Of a stretch of DNA of 64,000 nt, positions 51,021 to 60,012 are shown in pieces; the first letter of the stretch is position 1, and each line of letters begins with the position of its first letter. Location: assembly GCA_964370395.1 (NCBI GenBank), contig CAYJIZ010000004.1, positions 62,001 through 126,000 on the forward strand. Reading direction: 5' to 3'. Origin of the DNA: JBGUVL01 sp964370395 (GTDB taxonomy: Bacteria > Bacillota_I > Bacilli_A > Erysipelotrichales > Erysipelotrichaceae). Made by a program: the position numbers and the translations under genes. Under the pieces are notes generated by a model, which did not search any database, was not told the origin of the DNA, and saw only the letters and a program-made list of their open reading frames with translations.

Positions 51021-52186
51021 TACTTCACACTTCTTTTGTATTCATCACTAACTGCTTTCGCTACCACTTTTGCAACTTCTTTATTAAATGCATCAGGAAT
51101 GATGTAGTCTTCATTCAATTCTTCTTCGCTTACGATACTCGCAATGGCTTTTGCCGCTGCAACTTTCATCTCTTCGCTAATAGCGTGCGCTCTTGCATCA
51201 AGGGCACCTCTAAAAATACCTGGGAATACAAGTACATTATTAATTTGATTTGGGAAATCACTTCTTCCTGTCGCTACAACACGTGCTCCCCCTTTTTTCG
51301 CATCTTCTGGTAAAATTTCTGGTTCTGGATTTGCCATCGCAAATACGATTGCATCTTTATTCATACTTTCTACCATTTCAACACTTACTGTTTTAGGACC
51401 ACTTACTCCGATGAAAACATCTGCCCCTTTCATCGCATCTGCCAAACTACCACGTAATTCTTGCGTGTTTGTCACTTTTGCGATTTCTTGTTGAGCGCTG
51501 TTCATCCAGTCTTCGCCTTCACATAAAATTCCTTTGCGTGCCACTAAGACAACATTTTTCATACCTAGACGTTGCAACAATTTACAAATACTAATTCCCG
51601 CACTTCCTGCTCCTAAAATCACAAAACGTGCTTCTTCCATTTTCTTACCAACAAGTTTAAGAGCATTGATTAACCCTGCACTTGTTACAATTGCTGTACC
51701 ATGTTGGTCATCATGAAATACTGGAATATCCAATTCTTCAATTAAACGACGTTCAATTTCAAAACATCTAGGCGCTGCAATATCTTCTAAATTAATACCA
51801 CCAAATGTTGGTGCTAAATATTTTACTGTTTTAATAATTTCTTCATCATCTTGCGTATCCAAACAAATAGGAAAGGCATCAATATCCGCAAACTCTTTAA
51901 ATAAGATCGCTTTTCCTTCCATTACTGGCATCGCTGCATGAGGGCCAATGTTTCCAAGTCCTAAAACCGCGCTTCCATCACTGACTACCGCAACCAAATT
52001 ACCTTTTGCAGTATAGCGATACGCTTCTTCTGGATTGGCATTAATTTCACGACAAGGCTGTGCTACCCCTGGCGTATACGCTAAACTAAGATCATCCAAT
52101 GTTTCTACTTTCACTTTCGAAACCACTCCTAGTTTACCTTTGTTTTCTTCATGTAACTTTAACGACTTTTCATACACTGTACTCAT
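51020..52186 (-). CDS. NAD(P)-dependent malic enzyme
   Basis: The 388-residue short-type malic enzyme has TLDDLSLAYTPGVAQPCREI, DGSAVLGLGNIGPHAAMPVM, FPICLDTQDDEEI, PVFHDDQHGTAIVTSAGLIN and the Rossmann site VILGAGSAGISICKLL. Also visible is FAMANPEPEILPEDA. It decarboxylates malate to pyruvate. Together with the downstream fumarase it would convert fumarate to pyruvate or run the reverse. ATG 52186 follows GGGAGG by 6 bases. Confidence 0.95.
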   Translation of the reverse strand: MSTVYEKSLKLHEENKGKLGVVSKVKVETLDDLSLAYTPGVAQPCREINANPEEAYRYTAKGNLVAVVSDGSAVLGLGNIGPHAAMPVMEGKAILFKEFADIDAFPICLDTQDDEEIIKTVKYLAPTFGGINLEDIAAPRCFEIERRLIEELDIPVFHDDQHGTAIVTSAGLINALKLVGKKMEEARFVILGAGSAGISICKLLQRLGMKNVVLVARKGILCEGEDWMNSAQQEIAKVTNTQELRGSLADAMKGADVFIGVSGPKTVSVEMVESMNKDAIVFAMANPEPEILPEDAKKGGARVVATGRSDFPNQINNVLVFPGIFRGALDARAHAISEEMKVAAAKAIASIVSEEELNEDYIIPDAFNKEVAKVVAKAVSDEYKRSVK

Positions 52187-52379
52187 ACATATCCTCCCAC
52201 AAAATTTACTCAATCATTATACCACACTATCGAAATTTCTTAAGTAGAAAAAGGATAAAAAGTCCACCATATATTGGAAAAGAAAACGCGATACTTCTTA
52301 GCAACAAATAATTGCGTCCCCTTATCTAGACAAAAAAATCACTTTCCTGTATTGTAAAGAAAAGAGAAGGGGTTATCGT

Positions 52380-53315
52380 ATGCCTACAAAGATCGGAAAA
52401 CAAATACAATTTTACCGTAAAAAAGAAAAGCTTTCGCAAGCCGAATTAGCTAACAAATTGCATGTTACACGACAAGCCATCAGTAGTTGGGAAAGAGATG
52501 TAAGCGAACCGGATTTGGATAGCTTACGCCAAATGGCTCAGATATTTAACATACCTGTTCAAACCTTAATCGAAGAAACAATAGATGACACAGTAAACAA
52601 ACAATTGAAAACCGTAAAACTTTTGTATGTGATTACGTTTCTTACTTTCTTGTATTGTTCTCGCGAAATTATTTTCTTTGAACAAAACATTTTTTTCCTT
52701 CTTTTCTTTATTTTGTTTGTCATGAGTAGCGTTCTTTTCTTAACTTTCCTACATGCCATTCATACAAATGACTATACTATGATTGACGGTTTTGATGAAA
52801 CCATTCAGTATCATACACCGACCATAAATAAGATATTAATAAAAATACTAATTCAAGTGTTAACAATGCACACGCTGATGAACGTAATCCTAATGTATGG
52901 TATTGCATTTGAACCACTTACTTTACCCCCAATCGTATTTGGTATGTATTTCATCAACTTCTTTGCTTCTATTTTCATCACAAACAAAAAATACCAAACA
53001 CAGCTATACGTAAACAAGGAAGATTTCATAAAGTCTCGCAGCGCTTCTTTTTATGGAGTGTACTTCATCCTTAATCTTTTGGTTATGGTACTAGGTATCA
53101 TCTTATCTTTTGTTTTACATAACATTCAAAACAACTCAAAAGAAGCACTGCTCATTCTTAGTCTACTCATTCCCTTTTTAGGCATTCACATCACCATCTT
53201 AATCGTTGCGGAAGAAAAGCGGAAAAACAATGAAACGCTTTCTAAAAAATGGTTCCTTTTTGGAGCTATCATAACAATACTATGCACGCTAATTATGCTT
53301 TTTTACCCTTACTAA
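52380..53315 (+). CDS. Membrane-anchored XRE family regulator
   Basis: Residues 5-60 are a Xre/cro helix-turn-helix (IGKQIQFYRKKEKLSQAELA, LHVTRQAISSWERDVSEPDL). The rest has about seven hydrophobic segments (near 77-95, 98-118, 148-170, 178-198, 222-245, 250-272 and 285-305). Such HTH-membrane fusions are common one-component regulators in Firmicutes, sensing membrane or envelope state. The signal is unknown. GAGAAGGGG precedes ATG 52380. Confidence 0.85.
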   Translation: MPTKIGKQIQFYRKKEKLSQAELANKLHVTRQAISSWERDVSEPDLDSLRQMAQIFNIPVQTLIEETIDDTVNKQLKTVKLLYVITFLTFLYCSREIIFFEQNIFFLLFFILFVMSSVLFLTFLHAIHTNDYTMIDGFDETIQYHTPTINKILIKILIQVLTMHTLMNVILMYGIAFEPLTLPPIVFGMYFINFFASIFITNKKYQTQLYVNKEDFIKSRSASFYGVYFILNLLVMVLGIILSFVLHNIQNNSKEALLILSLLIPFLGIHITILIVAEEKRKNNETLSKKWFLFGAIITILCTLIMLFYPY

Positions 53316-53421
53316 GAAACAAATTGAATAAATACACATGTTGTTTCCTCGCACTGTATGGTTAAAATAATTCAATAATCTTTTTTTAACGTGTATAATA
53401 GTAGCTATAGGAGTTAAAAAA

Positions 53422-53928
53422 ATGCCTCTTACCAATCAACAACTAACTTATTTTAAAGATGTTTCCTTGCCTATTATTCAAAATGAACACTACCAGTCAA
53501 TGAAACAATTTATGCAACACGCTTCCATCTCCACTTACGAACATAGTATATGTGTGGCGTATTACAGTTATTACTTAATGAAAAAATTACGTATTTCTTG
53601 TAGTGCGAAAAGTGTTATTGTTGGCGCTTTGTTGCATGATTTTTATTTGTATGATTGGCATCATAAACAGGAATCCCATAAGTGGCATGGATTTCACCAC
53701 CCTAAAAAAGCAAAGCATAATGCAACACAACATTACGCTATCAATGAAACGGAACAACATATTATCGAAGCCCATATGTGGCCCCTTACAATGCGACATT
53801 TTCCTTCTTCCAAAGAAGCGATTATCGTAAACGTTGTGGATAAGTATGTTTCGCTAATGGAAAGTATGCATTATCGTTTTCATGTATTAGATAAGATAAA
53901 GGAGTATAGCGATGAGTCAAAATTGTGA
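53422..53928 (+). CDS. HD-domain phosphohydrolase-like protein
   Basis: The 168-residue protein has the HD metal site: His in EHSICVAYYSYYLMKKL, then GALLHDFYLYDWH with the His-Asp pair, the later His cluster HGFHHPKKAKHNA and AHMWPL, and a final Asp in VNVVDKYVS. This is the arrangement of small predicted HD phosphohydrolases in Firmicutes. The substrate is unknown. It overlaps the mrp start by 17 bases. Confidence 0.85.
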   Translation: MPLTNQQLTYFKDVSLPIIQNEHYQSMKQFMQHASISTYEHSICVAYYSYYLMKKLRISCSAKSVIVGALLHDFYLYDWHHKQESHKWHGFHHPKKAKHNATQHYAINETEQHIIEAHMWPLTMRHFPSSKEAIIVNVVDKYVSLMESMHYRFHVLDKIKEYSDESKL

Positions 53929-54724
53929 TCACAACTGTTCTAGTTGTAAAGCTGATTGTGGCGAAAGAGAAATTCAAAAATTACCTCTTCACCACATGAG
54001 TAAAGTAAAAAAGGTAATTGCAGTAATGAGTGGAAAAGGTGGAGTAGGAAAATCATCTATCACTTCATTGCTTGCTACAAGCGTTAATAAGATGGGTTAC
54101 AAAACAGCGATTTTGGATGCCGATATTACTGGACCAAGTATTCCAAAAGTATTTGGTATTAGTGAAAAAGCAAAAGGAAGCGAAGAAATGATCTTCCCTG
54201 AAAAAACACGTACGGGAATCGATGTCATTTCGATTAACTTAATGTTAGAAAATGATCGTGATCCTGTTGTATGGCGTGGACCAGTGATTGCTGGTGTTGT
54301 TCATCAGTTTTGGCAAAATGTATTATGGGAAGATGTTGACTATATGTTTGTTGATATGCCTCCAGGAACAGGTGATGTTCCATTAACTGTTTTTCAATCT
54401 TTGCCTGTAGATGGTATCATCGTTGTTACTTCTCCTCAAGAGCTTGTTTCCATGATTGTTGAGAAAGCCGTAAAAATGGCGAACATGATGAACATCCCGA
54501 TTTTAGGAATGGTGGAAAACTATTCTTACTTCCTTTGCCCTGACAACAATAAGAAATACGAAATTTTCGGGGAAAGCCACATCGAGGAAATTGCACAACA
54601 ATACCAAATTCCAGTAATTGCGAAATTACCGATCGATCCTGCTTTTGCGAAAGCAAGTGACAATGGAAACATTGAAAGCTGTGATACAAGTGCCTTCGAT
54701 TCGATTTTAGACTATATTAAATAA
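53912..54724 (+). CDS. Mrp/NBP35-type iron-sulphur carrier ATPase
   Basis: The 270-residue protein has an N-terminal cysteine cluster (Cys5, Cys9, Cys12, Cys16) before a deviant Walker A, SGKGGVGKSSITS (40-52). Further motifs are LDADITGPSIP and VDMPPGTGDVPLTV, with WRGPVIAGV between them. Family members carry iron-sulphur clusters to target proteins. The usual C-terminal CPxC that bridges the dimer is reduced to C209-P-D-N, so cluster binding may rely on the N-terminal cysteines. It is translated from ATG 53912 with AAAGGAG upstream. Confidence 0.9.
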   Translation: MSQNCDHNCSSCKADCGEREIQKLPLHHMSKVKKVIAVMSGKGGVGKSSITSLLATSVNKMGYKTAILDADITGPSIPKVFGISEKAKGSEEMIFPEKTRTGIDVISINLMLENDRDPVVWRGPVIAGVVHQFWQNVLWEDVDYMFVDMPPGTGDVPLTVFQSLPVDGIIVVTSPQELVSMIVEKAVKMANMMNIPILGMVENYSYFLCPDNNKKYEIFGESHIEEIAQQYQIPVIAKLPIDPAFAKASDNGNIESCDTSAFDSILDYIK

Positions 54725-54726
54725 AC

Positions 54727-54750
54727 AGACGCTACGGCGTCTTTTTTTTT
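54727..54750 (+). terminator. Terminator of the HD-mrp unit
   Basis: The stem AGACGC/GCGTCT with a TACG tetraloop is followed by nine T residues. Confidence 0.9.
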
Positions 54751-54814
54751 GAAGATATTGTACAAGCCATTTCTTTTTAAAACTGCTACAATAGTGTGTA
54801 ATTGAGGTGATTTT

Positions 54815-55639
54815 ATGGAGAAAGAAAAACGTGTTATCGTATACGATGAGTTAAATATTGAAGCATACCACTTACTTGGTTTTGTTCAACCATTCCCCCT
54901 TCATTTCCACAACTTTTTTGTGATTGGGTGTGTGGATGATGGGTTTCGTTATTTACAATGCCAAAACAAAGAATACCACTTATGTGCAAATGATATTGTT
55001 CTTTTTAATCCTAACGATACGCATACTTGTGCACAAATAAACAATTGTAGTTTGGATTATCGCGCTATTAATATTCCTATTTCTTCAATGGAACAATTCA
55101 TGCTAGAATTAACAGGTAAAAAAGAGATACCCTCCTTTCAACAAACCGTGATACAAAACGATGCTGTTTTATTTTACTTGCGCTGTCTGCATAAAATGAT
55201 GATGGAAGGAAATAAAGAATTTGAAAAAGAAGAATACTTATTGCTGTTGTTATCGCTATTAATTGAAAATTATGCGAGTACTACTTTTATGGAACAAACA
55301 ACAAGTCGAGATGAAGTGGCAAAAGCATGCCAGTACATGCAAGACAATTATACGAAACGAATTAGTCTACAAGAAATATGTGACTATGTAGGGACTAGCA
55401 AATCCTCTTTGTTACGTTTCTTTGTGAAAGAAAAAGGACTGACTCCCTATCGCTACTTAGAAAGCATCCGTATCAACCATGCGAAAACACTATTAAAAGA
55501 AGGTGTTTCCATTATGGAAACAGCTCTACAAAGCGGCTTTTGCGACCAAAGTCATTTCACTCATTATTTCAATAGTTTTTTAGGCTTAACCCCTGCCTCT
55601 TACCAAAAAATATTTATGGAGAACCAACATGGAAAATAA
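54815..55639 (+). CDS. AraC family transcriptional regulator
   Basis: The 274-residue regulator has an N-terminal cupin sensing domain (FPLHFHNFFVIGCVDDGFRY, LFNPNDTHTCAQI) and a C-terminal double HTH (RISLQEICDYVGTSKSSLLR, VSIMETALQSGFCDQSHFTH, LTPASYQKIF). It overlaps the DMT transporter gene by 11 bases, so the two are co-expressed. Similar AraC-EamA pairs often control metabolite export. The effector is unknown. Confidence 0.92.
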   Translation: MEKEKRVIVYDELNIEAYHLLGFVQPFPLHFHNFFVIGCVDDGFRYLQCQNKEYHLCANDIVLFNPNDTHTCAQINNCSLDYRAINIPISSMEQFMLELTGKKEIPSFQQTVIQNDAVLFYLRCLHKMMMEGNKEFEKEEYLLLLLSLLIENYASTTFMEQTTSRDEVAKACQYMQDNYTKRISLQEICDYVGTSKSSLLRFFVKEKGLTPYRYLESIRINHAKTLLKEGVSIMETALQSGFCDQSHFTHYFNSFLGLTPASYQKIFMENQHGK

Positions 55640-56543
55640 AAACGGACATATCGCTGCATTACTAACCATATTAATATGGGCAACCACATTTGTATCAACA
55701 AAGTTTCTATTAGAGGATCTGCATCCCTTAGAAATTTTAGTATTCCGCTTTGTGATCGGATTTCTTTGTTTGTGTATTGTTTATCCTAAAAAACTAAAAA
55801 CGAAAGGAAGAAAAGAAGAAAAGTATTTTCTATTCGCTGGACTAACTGGTATCTGTTTTTATTACTTATTAGAAAACATCGCATTAACGTATACAACAAG
55901 CGCAAATGTAGGTATCCTAATTTCCACAGCTCCCTTTTTTACCGCTTTGCTTTCCTTCCTTTTTTATCGCAAGCAAACAAAAATAACGGTTCCTTTCTTT
56001 GTTGGTTTTTTATTCGCCATCATTGGTATCGCATGCATCAGCCTTCAACAACACAGTCTTGAAATCAATCCCATCGGTGATTTCTTATCTGTCCTTGCCG
56101 CTTTTGTTTGGGCCATTTATTCCTTGCTTATTAAAAAAATAAGTACCTTTCAATACAACACCATTCAAACAACACGTCGTATTTTCTTCTATGGAATTTT
56201 GTGTATGATACCCGCCACGTTTGTCTTACCTTTTTCGTATGACATATCACCTGTTTTCCTAAACAACAACGTATTTCATATTTTATTTTTAGGAGTCGGT
56301 GCTTCTGCCTTGTGTTTTGTTACTTGGAACTATGCATTGAAAATACTAGGTGCCATAAAAACAAGCGCATATATTTATCTAGTACCTTTGGTTACAATTA
56401 TCGCTTCTTCCATCCTACTAAACGAATCCATCACTCCAACAACAATACTAGGTATGGTTTTCATTTTATTCGGTTTATTTTTAAGTGAGAATAAACTCAC
56501 ATGGAAAAAAGTGATGAGCATTGTAAGAAGCAATAATCAATAA
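55629..56543 (+). CDS. EamA/DMT family transporter
   Basis: The 304-residue membrane protein has ten hydrophobic segments in two EamA repeats. First repeat: TILIWATTFVSTKFLLEDLH with FRFVIGFLCL. Second repeat: DFLSVLAAFVWAIYSLLIKK, and the closing part LVPLVTIIASSILLNESITP with GMVFILFGLFLSE. It is probably an exporter of an amino acid or related metabolite. It forms a pair with the AraC regulator. Confidence 0.92.
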   Translation: MENKNGHIAALLTILIWATTFVSTKFLLEDLHPLEILVFRFVIGFLCLCIVYPKKLKTKGRKEEKYFLFAGLTGICFYYLLENIALTYTTSANVGILISTAPFFTALLSFLFYRKQTKITVPFFVGFLFAIIGIACISLQQHSLEINPIGDFLSVLAAFVWAIYSLLIKKISTFQYNTIQTTRRIFFYGILCMIPATFVLPFSYDISPVFLNNNVFHILFLGVGASALCFVTWNYALKILGAIKTSAYIYLVPLVTIIASSILLNESITPTTILGMVFILFGLFLSENKLTWKKVMSIVRSNNQ

Positions 56544-56568
56544 GATTCCTTACTCATAAAATCATACA

Positions 56569-56599
56569 AAAAGACTTGTCTATTTAGACAAGTCCTTTT
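56569..56599. terminator. Bidirectional terminator between DMT transporter and aldolase genes
   Basis: GACTTGTC (56573-56580) pairs with GACAAGTC (56587-56594) around a TATTTA loop, with A- and T-runs outside. It serves both convergent units. Confidence 0.85.
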
Positions 56600-56602
56600 T
56601 TC

Positions 56603-57469
56603 TTAATAATAGTATTTTACTTTATCGATTGCATTAAACAAACGAATTTTTTCTTCTACCACTTTACCACAAGCTTCCATTGGTTCTGGATAGATTTCCA
56701 AAGGTTCTCTGTACCCTGGATTCGCATTTAATACTTCACGACATTTTTCATAGAACGCAACTTTAATATCACTTGAAATATTAATCTTACAGATTCCATT
56801 TTGAACTGCTGCTTTAATTTCATCATCTTTATTTGATGAACCACCATGTAATACTAATGGTACATTTACTTCTTTTGTGATTTCATTTAAGATATCAATT
56901 CTTAATTCTGGTTTCATATCTTTTGGATAGATTCCATGTGCTGTTCCAATTGCAACCGCAAAGGTATCGATTCCCGTATCATCAATGAATTTTTTTGCTT
57001 CTTCAGGTTTGGTATAGATGACACCTTCTGTTCCACCTTCAATTGAGTTACCTGTTGTTCCAATTGTTCCTAATTCTGATTCTACTGATACATTTACTAA
57101 ATGTGCTGTTTCTACTACTTTTTTAGTAATCGCTACATTGTCTTCATATGGTAGTGTTGATGCATCAATCATAACAGATGTCATTCCTGCGCGAATCGCA
57201 CGTACACAAGTTTCATATGTGTTCCCATGATCCAAGTGAATACATACTGGCACTTCTGTTTGTGCTGCTTCATAAATCATCGCTTGTACTTGTGCGTCCC
57301 CAACAAAATCAAATTCATCTGGACTCATTTCCAAAATAACTGGTGAATTTAATTCTTTCACCTTTTTCATTACTACTTTTAATAATTGGTCTGATCCAAT
57401 ATTAAACGCTGGGATTGCAAAGTGATGTTTTTGCGCAACCGCCAATAAATCCTTCATATTCATTAACAT
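56603..57469 (-). CDS. Class II ketose-bisphosphate aldolase (GatY/KbaY/FbaA type, copy 1)
   Basis: The 288-residue class II aldolase has Zn ligands in VCIHLDHGNTYE, AIGTAHGIYP and LVLHGGSSNKD, with the catalytic Asp in LDHG. The second active-site loop is SELGTIGTTG and the phosphate site INISSDIK. It splits a ketose-1,6-bisphosphate into two triose phosphates. It sits at the end of a fructose-family PTS operon with a second aldolase. Tagatose-, fructose- or another ketose-bisphosphate are all possible. Confidence 0.9.
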   Translation of the reverse strand: MLMNMKDLLAVAQKHHFAIPAFNIGSDQLLKVVMKKVKELNSPVILEMSPDEFDFVGDAQVQAMIYEAAQTEVPVCIHLDHGNTYETCVRAIRAGMTSVMIDASTLPYEDNVAITKKVVETAHLVNVSVESELGTIGTTGNSIEGGTEGVIYTKPEEAKKFIDDTGIDTFAVAIGTAHGIYPKDMKPELRIDILNEITKEVNVPLVLHGGSSNKDDEIKAAVQNGICKINISSDIKVAFYEKCREVLNANPGYREPLEIYPEPMEACGKVVEEKIRLFNAIDKVKYYY

Positions 57470-57496
57470 AATAACTTACCTCTCTTTTCTCTCTCT

Positions 57497-58351
57497 CTAT
57501 CTTGATTTGCCGTTAGATTTCGACAACTTTATGTAATGTTTCACAATCGCTTTACTATCTTTTTCTACTTGGTGCATCATGACCCAAAAGTTAATATCAG
57601 GATTGTCCTTCAGTTGTCGTTTAATACTATTTGTGTTGGCATTCATAAAGTCACACCCCACGTTGATTTTATTAATACCAAATTCCACACATTTCTTTAT
57701 ATTGTCATCCCCAGAACCAGAACCACCATGTAATACTAGTGGCATCTTCGTTTTTTGCTTTATTGCTTGTAATCGTTCAAAATCAAATTCTGGAACATAT
57801 CCTTCTGGATAGTTACCATGTGATGTTCCAATTGATATCGCAAGGGCATCAATGCCACTCTCTTTCGCAAAACGCAGTGCTTCTTGAGGATCTGTTTTCA
57901 TCGTTTCACTTGTATAGTTTTGGCCTTCGCTTCCACCCATACATCCGATTTCCCCTTCTACACTCGCTCCATATGCTTGCGCAAATGTCACTATTTCTTT
58001 CGTCATTTTAATATTGCCTTCTAAGTCAAAGCGCGAAGCGTCTACCATAACACTAGAGTATCCATCTTGTAACGCTTTTTTAATCAGACCTACTTCTTCT
58101 CCATGATCGAAGTTCAATGCAACCTCTACACTTGCACGTTGTGCTAACATCTTTACAATTGGTGCTATTAATTCACTATCACAGTGATTCACCATATGCT
58201 CTTGTACGATATTCACAATAATTGGTGCTCTTTCTTCTTCTGCAGCTTGAATGACGGCTCTTGCCGTTTCAATATTGAAACAATTGATTGCCATTACTGC
58301 ATAATTACCCTCGTTGGCACGCTTTAACATATCTTTCATTGAAACATACAT
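57497..58351 (-). CDS. Class II ketose-bisphosphate aldolase (copy 2)
   Basis: The 284-residue class II aldolase has Zn ligands in VALNFDHGEEVG, SIGTSHGNYP and LVLHGGSGSGD. It starts MYVSMKDMLKRANEGNYAVM and is clearly distinct from copy 1, so the two are not a recent duplication. The C-terminus is more basic (KLSKSNGKSR). Two aldolases in one operon suggest either two subunits, as in GatYZ-like systems, or two substrates. The gene follows EIIC by 17 bases. Confidence 0.9.
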   Translation of the reverse strand: MYVSMKDMLKRANEGNYAVMAINCFNIETARAVIQAAEEERAPIIVNIVQEHMVNHCDSELIAPIVKMLAQRASVEVALNFDHGEEVGLIKKALQDGYSSVMVDASRFDLEGNIKMTKEIVTFAQAYGASVEGEIGCMGGSEGQNYTSETMKTDPQEALRFAKESGIDALAISIGTSHGNYPEGYVPEFDFERLQAIKQKTKMPLVLHGGSGSGDDNIKKCVEFGINKINVGCDFMNANTNSIKRQLKDNPDINFWVMMHQVEKDSKAIVKHYIKLSKSNGKSR

Positions 58352-58368
58352 GTTATGATCCCCCTATT

Positions 58369-59457
58369 TTATTGAAACGAAATTCCTGACAAGTCCATTT
58401 CTTCTTCTACTTCTTCTACTTCTACTTCATCTGCTTGTGTTTTCTTTTTCTTAATTAACACTAACATAATACCTGTTACTGCTGTTCCCGCTAATAATGC
58501 CACAACTGCCATAACTGGTTGACTCATTGCTGGAATAACGAATACTCCACCAGATGGAACTCTACTTCCTACACCGAATGCGAAACTAATTGCCCCTGTT
58601 ACTCCACATCCTGTAGCAGTACAGCTTACTGTACGTAGTAAGTCATTCATCGCAATTGGGATAACCCCTTCAGAAATCATACATAATCCCATTGGGAATG
58701 CTACTTTAATATTTTCTACCTCAGTTGAAGTATAAATTTTCTTTTTCATGAATTTTGATAATACTAATGAGAATGTAATTCCTAATGGTGGAACCATTGC
58801 TGCTAATACTTTGATTGCTTCTGGTCCATAAATTCCTTCTAACAATAAACCATCACAAATTAAGTTTGGAACTTTACTAATTGGTCCCCCAAAGTCAATA
58901 CAACCTAATGCTCCAATAATAAATCCATATACTACTTTAGAAGATTGATCCAATCCAACAATAAAGTTTGTTAATCCATCAGTAATCCATAAAATTGGTG
59001 TTCCAATTACGAAGAACATCAATAGTCCCCCTAAAATTGCAGATAATGTTGGAATAATCATCATTGGCATCAAAGCCTCTGCCCAACGTGGCACTTTCAA
59101 GTGTTTACGAATAAATAATGCGATATACCCTACGATATACCCTCCAATCATTCCTCCTAAAAATCCTGCTCCTAGAAATGATGCGATTTGCCCCATTAAG
59201 AACCCTGGTGCAATCCCTGGACGATCCGCAATCGAGTAAGAGATATACCCTGCGATGAATGATGGTAATAACCCCATTCCGAATACCCCAAGTGTTGTTA
59301 ATGCACTTGGAATAGTAATGTCATCTAGTGAAGTTACGACTTCACCACCCATTAGATTCCCAATGGCGATCAATAACCCTGCTGCAACTACTAATGGTAG
59401 CATGTAAGAAATCGCAGTCAGAGCATGGCGTTTTAATTCTGCCCCTATGTTTTTCAT
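58369..59457 (-). CDS. PTS fructose family EIIC
   Basis: The 362-residue membrane protein has the Fru-EIIC pattern: HALTAISYMLPLVVAAGLLI near the start, GFLGGMIGGYIVGYIALFI, FVIGTPILWI and the C-terminal GVGSRVPSGGVFVIP loop. Some nine hydrophobic segments are seen, and the C-terminal tail is acidic. EIIA and EIIB are separate genes here, as in the frv/fry-like systems of enteric bacteria. It transports a sugar that the two aldolases then cleave after further phosphorylation. Confidence 0.92.
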   Translation of the reverse strand: MKNIGAELKRHALTAISYMLPLVVAAGLLIAIGNLMGGEVVTSLDDITIPSALTTLGVFGMGLLPSFIAGYISYSIADRPGIAPGFLMGQIASFLGAGFLGGMIGGYIVGYIALFIRKHLKVPRWAEALMPMMIIPTLSAILGGLLMFFVIGTPILWITDGLTNFIVGLDQSSKVVYGFIIGALGCIDFGGPISKVPNLICDGLLLEGIYGPEAIKVLAAMVPPLGITFSLVLSKFMKKKIYTSTEVENIKVAFPMGLCMISEGVIPIAMNDLLRTVSCTATGCGVTGAISFAFGVGSRVPSGGVFVIPAMSQPVMAVVALLAGTAVTGIMLVLIKKKKTQADEVEVEEVEEEMDLSGISFQ

Positions 59458-59473
59458 TTTTTCTTCTCCTTTT

Positions 59474-59785
59474 CTATTTGTTTAATTCTTCTTCAATTTT
59501 TTGAATCAATTGTTTTGGTGCTTTGACACAAACATTGGTTGGCACCTTAACAATCTTTTTCCCATCAAAACGTTCTGTTCCTGTAATCGCAATATCGATC
59601 GCAAAAATTACAACATCCGCTTCTTTAATTTGTTGTGCACTCAATTCATCTTCTGTTCCAATTGTTCCTTGGGTTTCCACATGAATCGTATGTCCTAATC
59701 CTTCTGCTGCACGAATCAATTTTTCTTTCGCAATATACGTATGTGCGATTCCTGATGTACAAGCTGCAATGGCTACAATTTTCAT
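59474..59785 (-). CDS. PTS fructose family EIIB
   Basis: The 103-residue EIIB has the phosphocysteine loop IAACTSGIAHTYIAKEKL with Cys9 and the downstream FAIDIAITGTERFDGKKI. ATG 59785 is chosen because AAGGAGG lies upstream. The gene starts a second part of the operon, preceded by the terminator at 59993-60012 and by three copies of a 20-bp element. Confidence 0.93.
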   Translation of the reverse strand: MKIVAIAACTSGIAHTYIAKEKLIRAAEGLGHTIHVETQGTIGTEDELSAQQIKEADVVIFAIDIAITGTERFDGKKIVKVPTNVCVKAPKQLIQKIEEELNK

Positions 59786-59863
59786 AATGCTCCTCCTTTC
59801 ACTTGTTTTTATCTGTCTCAATAATAGCATTCAAAATGAAGTTTAGCGTATTTATCAAGGTCT

Positions 59864-59883
59864 TTTTAATGCGGTACTTTTTC
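59864..59883 (+). repeat. 20-bp element, copy 1
   Basis: It reads TTTTAATGCGGTACTTTTTC on the plus strand and is one of five copies in the fructose-PTS locus. Confidence 0.75.
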
Positions 59884-59907
59884 TTTTCAAGATTAAAATA
59901 AGGACTA

Positions 59908-59927
59908 TTTTAATACGGTATTTTTTA
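59908..59927 (+). repeat. 20-bp element, copy 2
   Basis: It reads TTTTAATACGGTATTTTTTA, 44 bases after copy 1. Confidence 0.7.
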
Positions 59928-59950
59928 CCTAGCGACAAAAGTAATCCACA

Positions 59951-59970
59951 TTTTAATGTGGTACTTTTTC
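59951..59970 (+). repeat. 20-bp element, copy 3
   Basis: It reads TTTTAATGTGGTACTTTTTC, 43 bases after copy 2. Together with the bases just before it, it forms the palindrome CCACATTTTAATGTGG. Confidence 0.75.
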
Positions 59971-59992
59971 TTTTTGCCTAAAAATAAGCAAA

Positions 59993-60012
59993 GGGCAAGA
60001 AAATTCTTGCCC
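59993..60012 (-). terminator. Terminator after the fructose-family EIIA gene
   Basis: The stem GGGCAAGAA/TTCTTGCCC overlaps the stop codon and is followed by TTTGCTTATTTTTAG on the minus strand. It splits the operon into two transcription units. Confidence 0.8.

Noticed and set aside
59951..59985. GG-rich repeat unit considered as a sigma-54 promoter.
   Set aside because: The GG to GC spacing is wrong and the orientation is opposite to the genes; no sigma-54 activator is seen.
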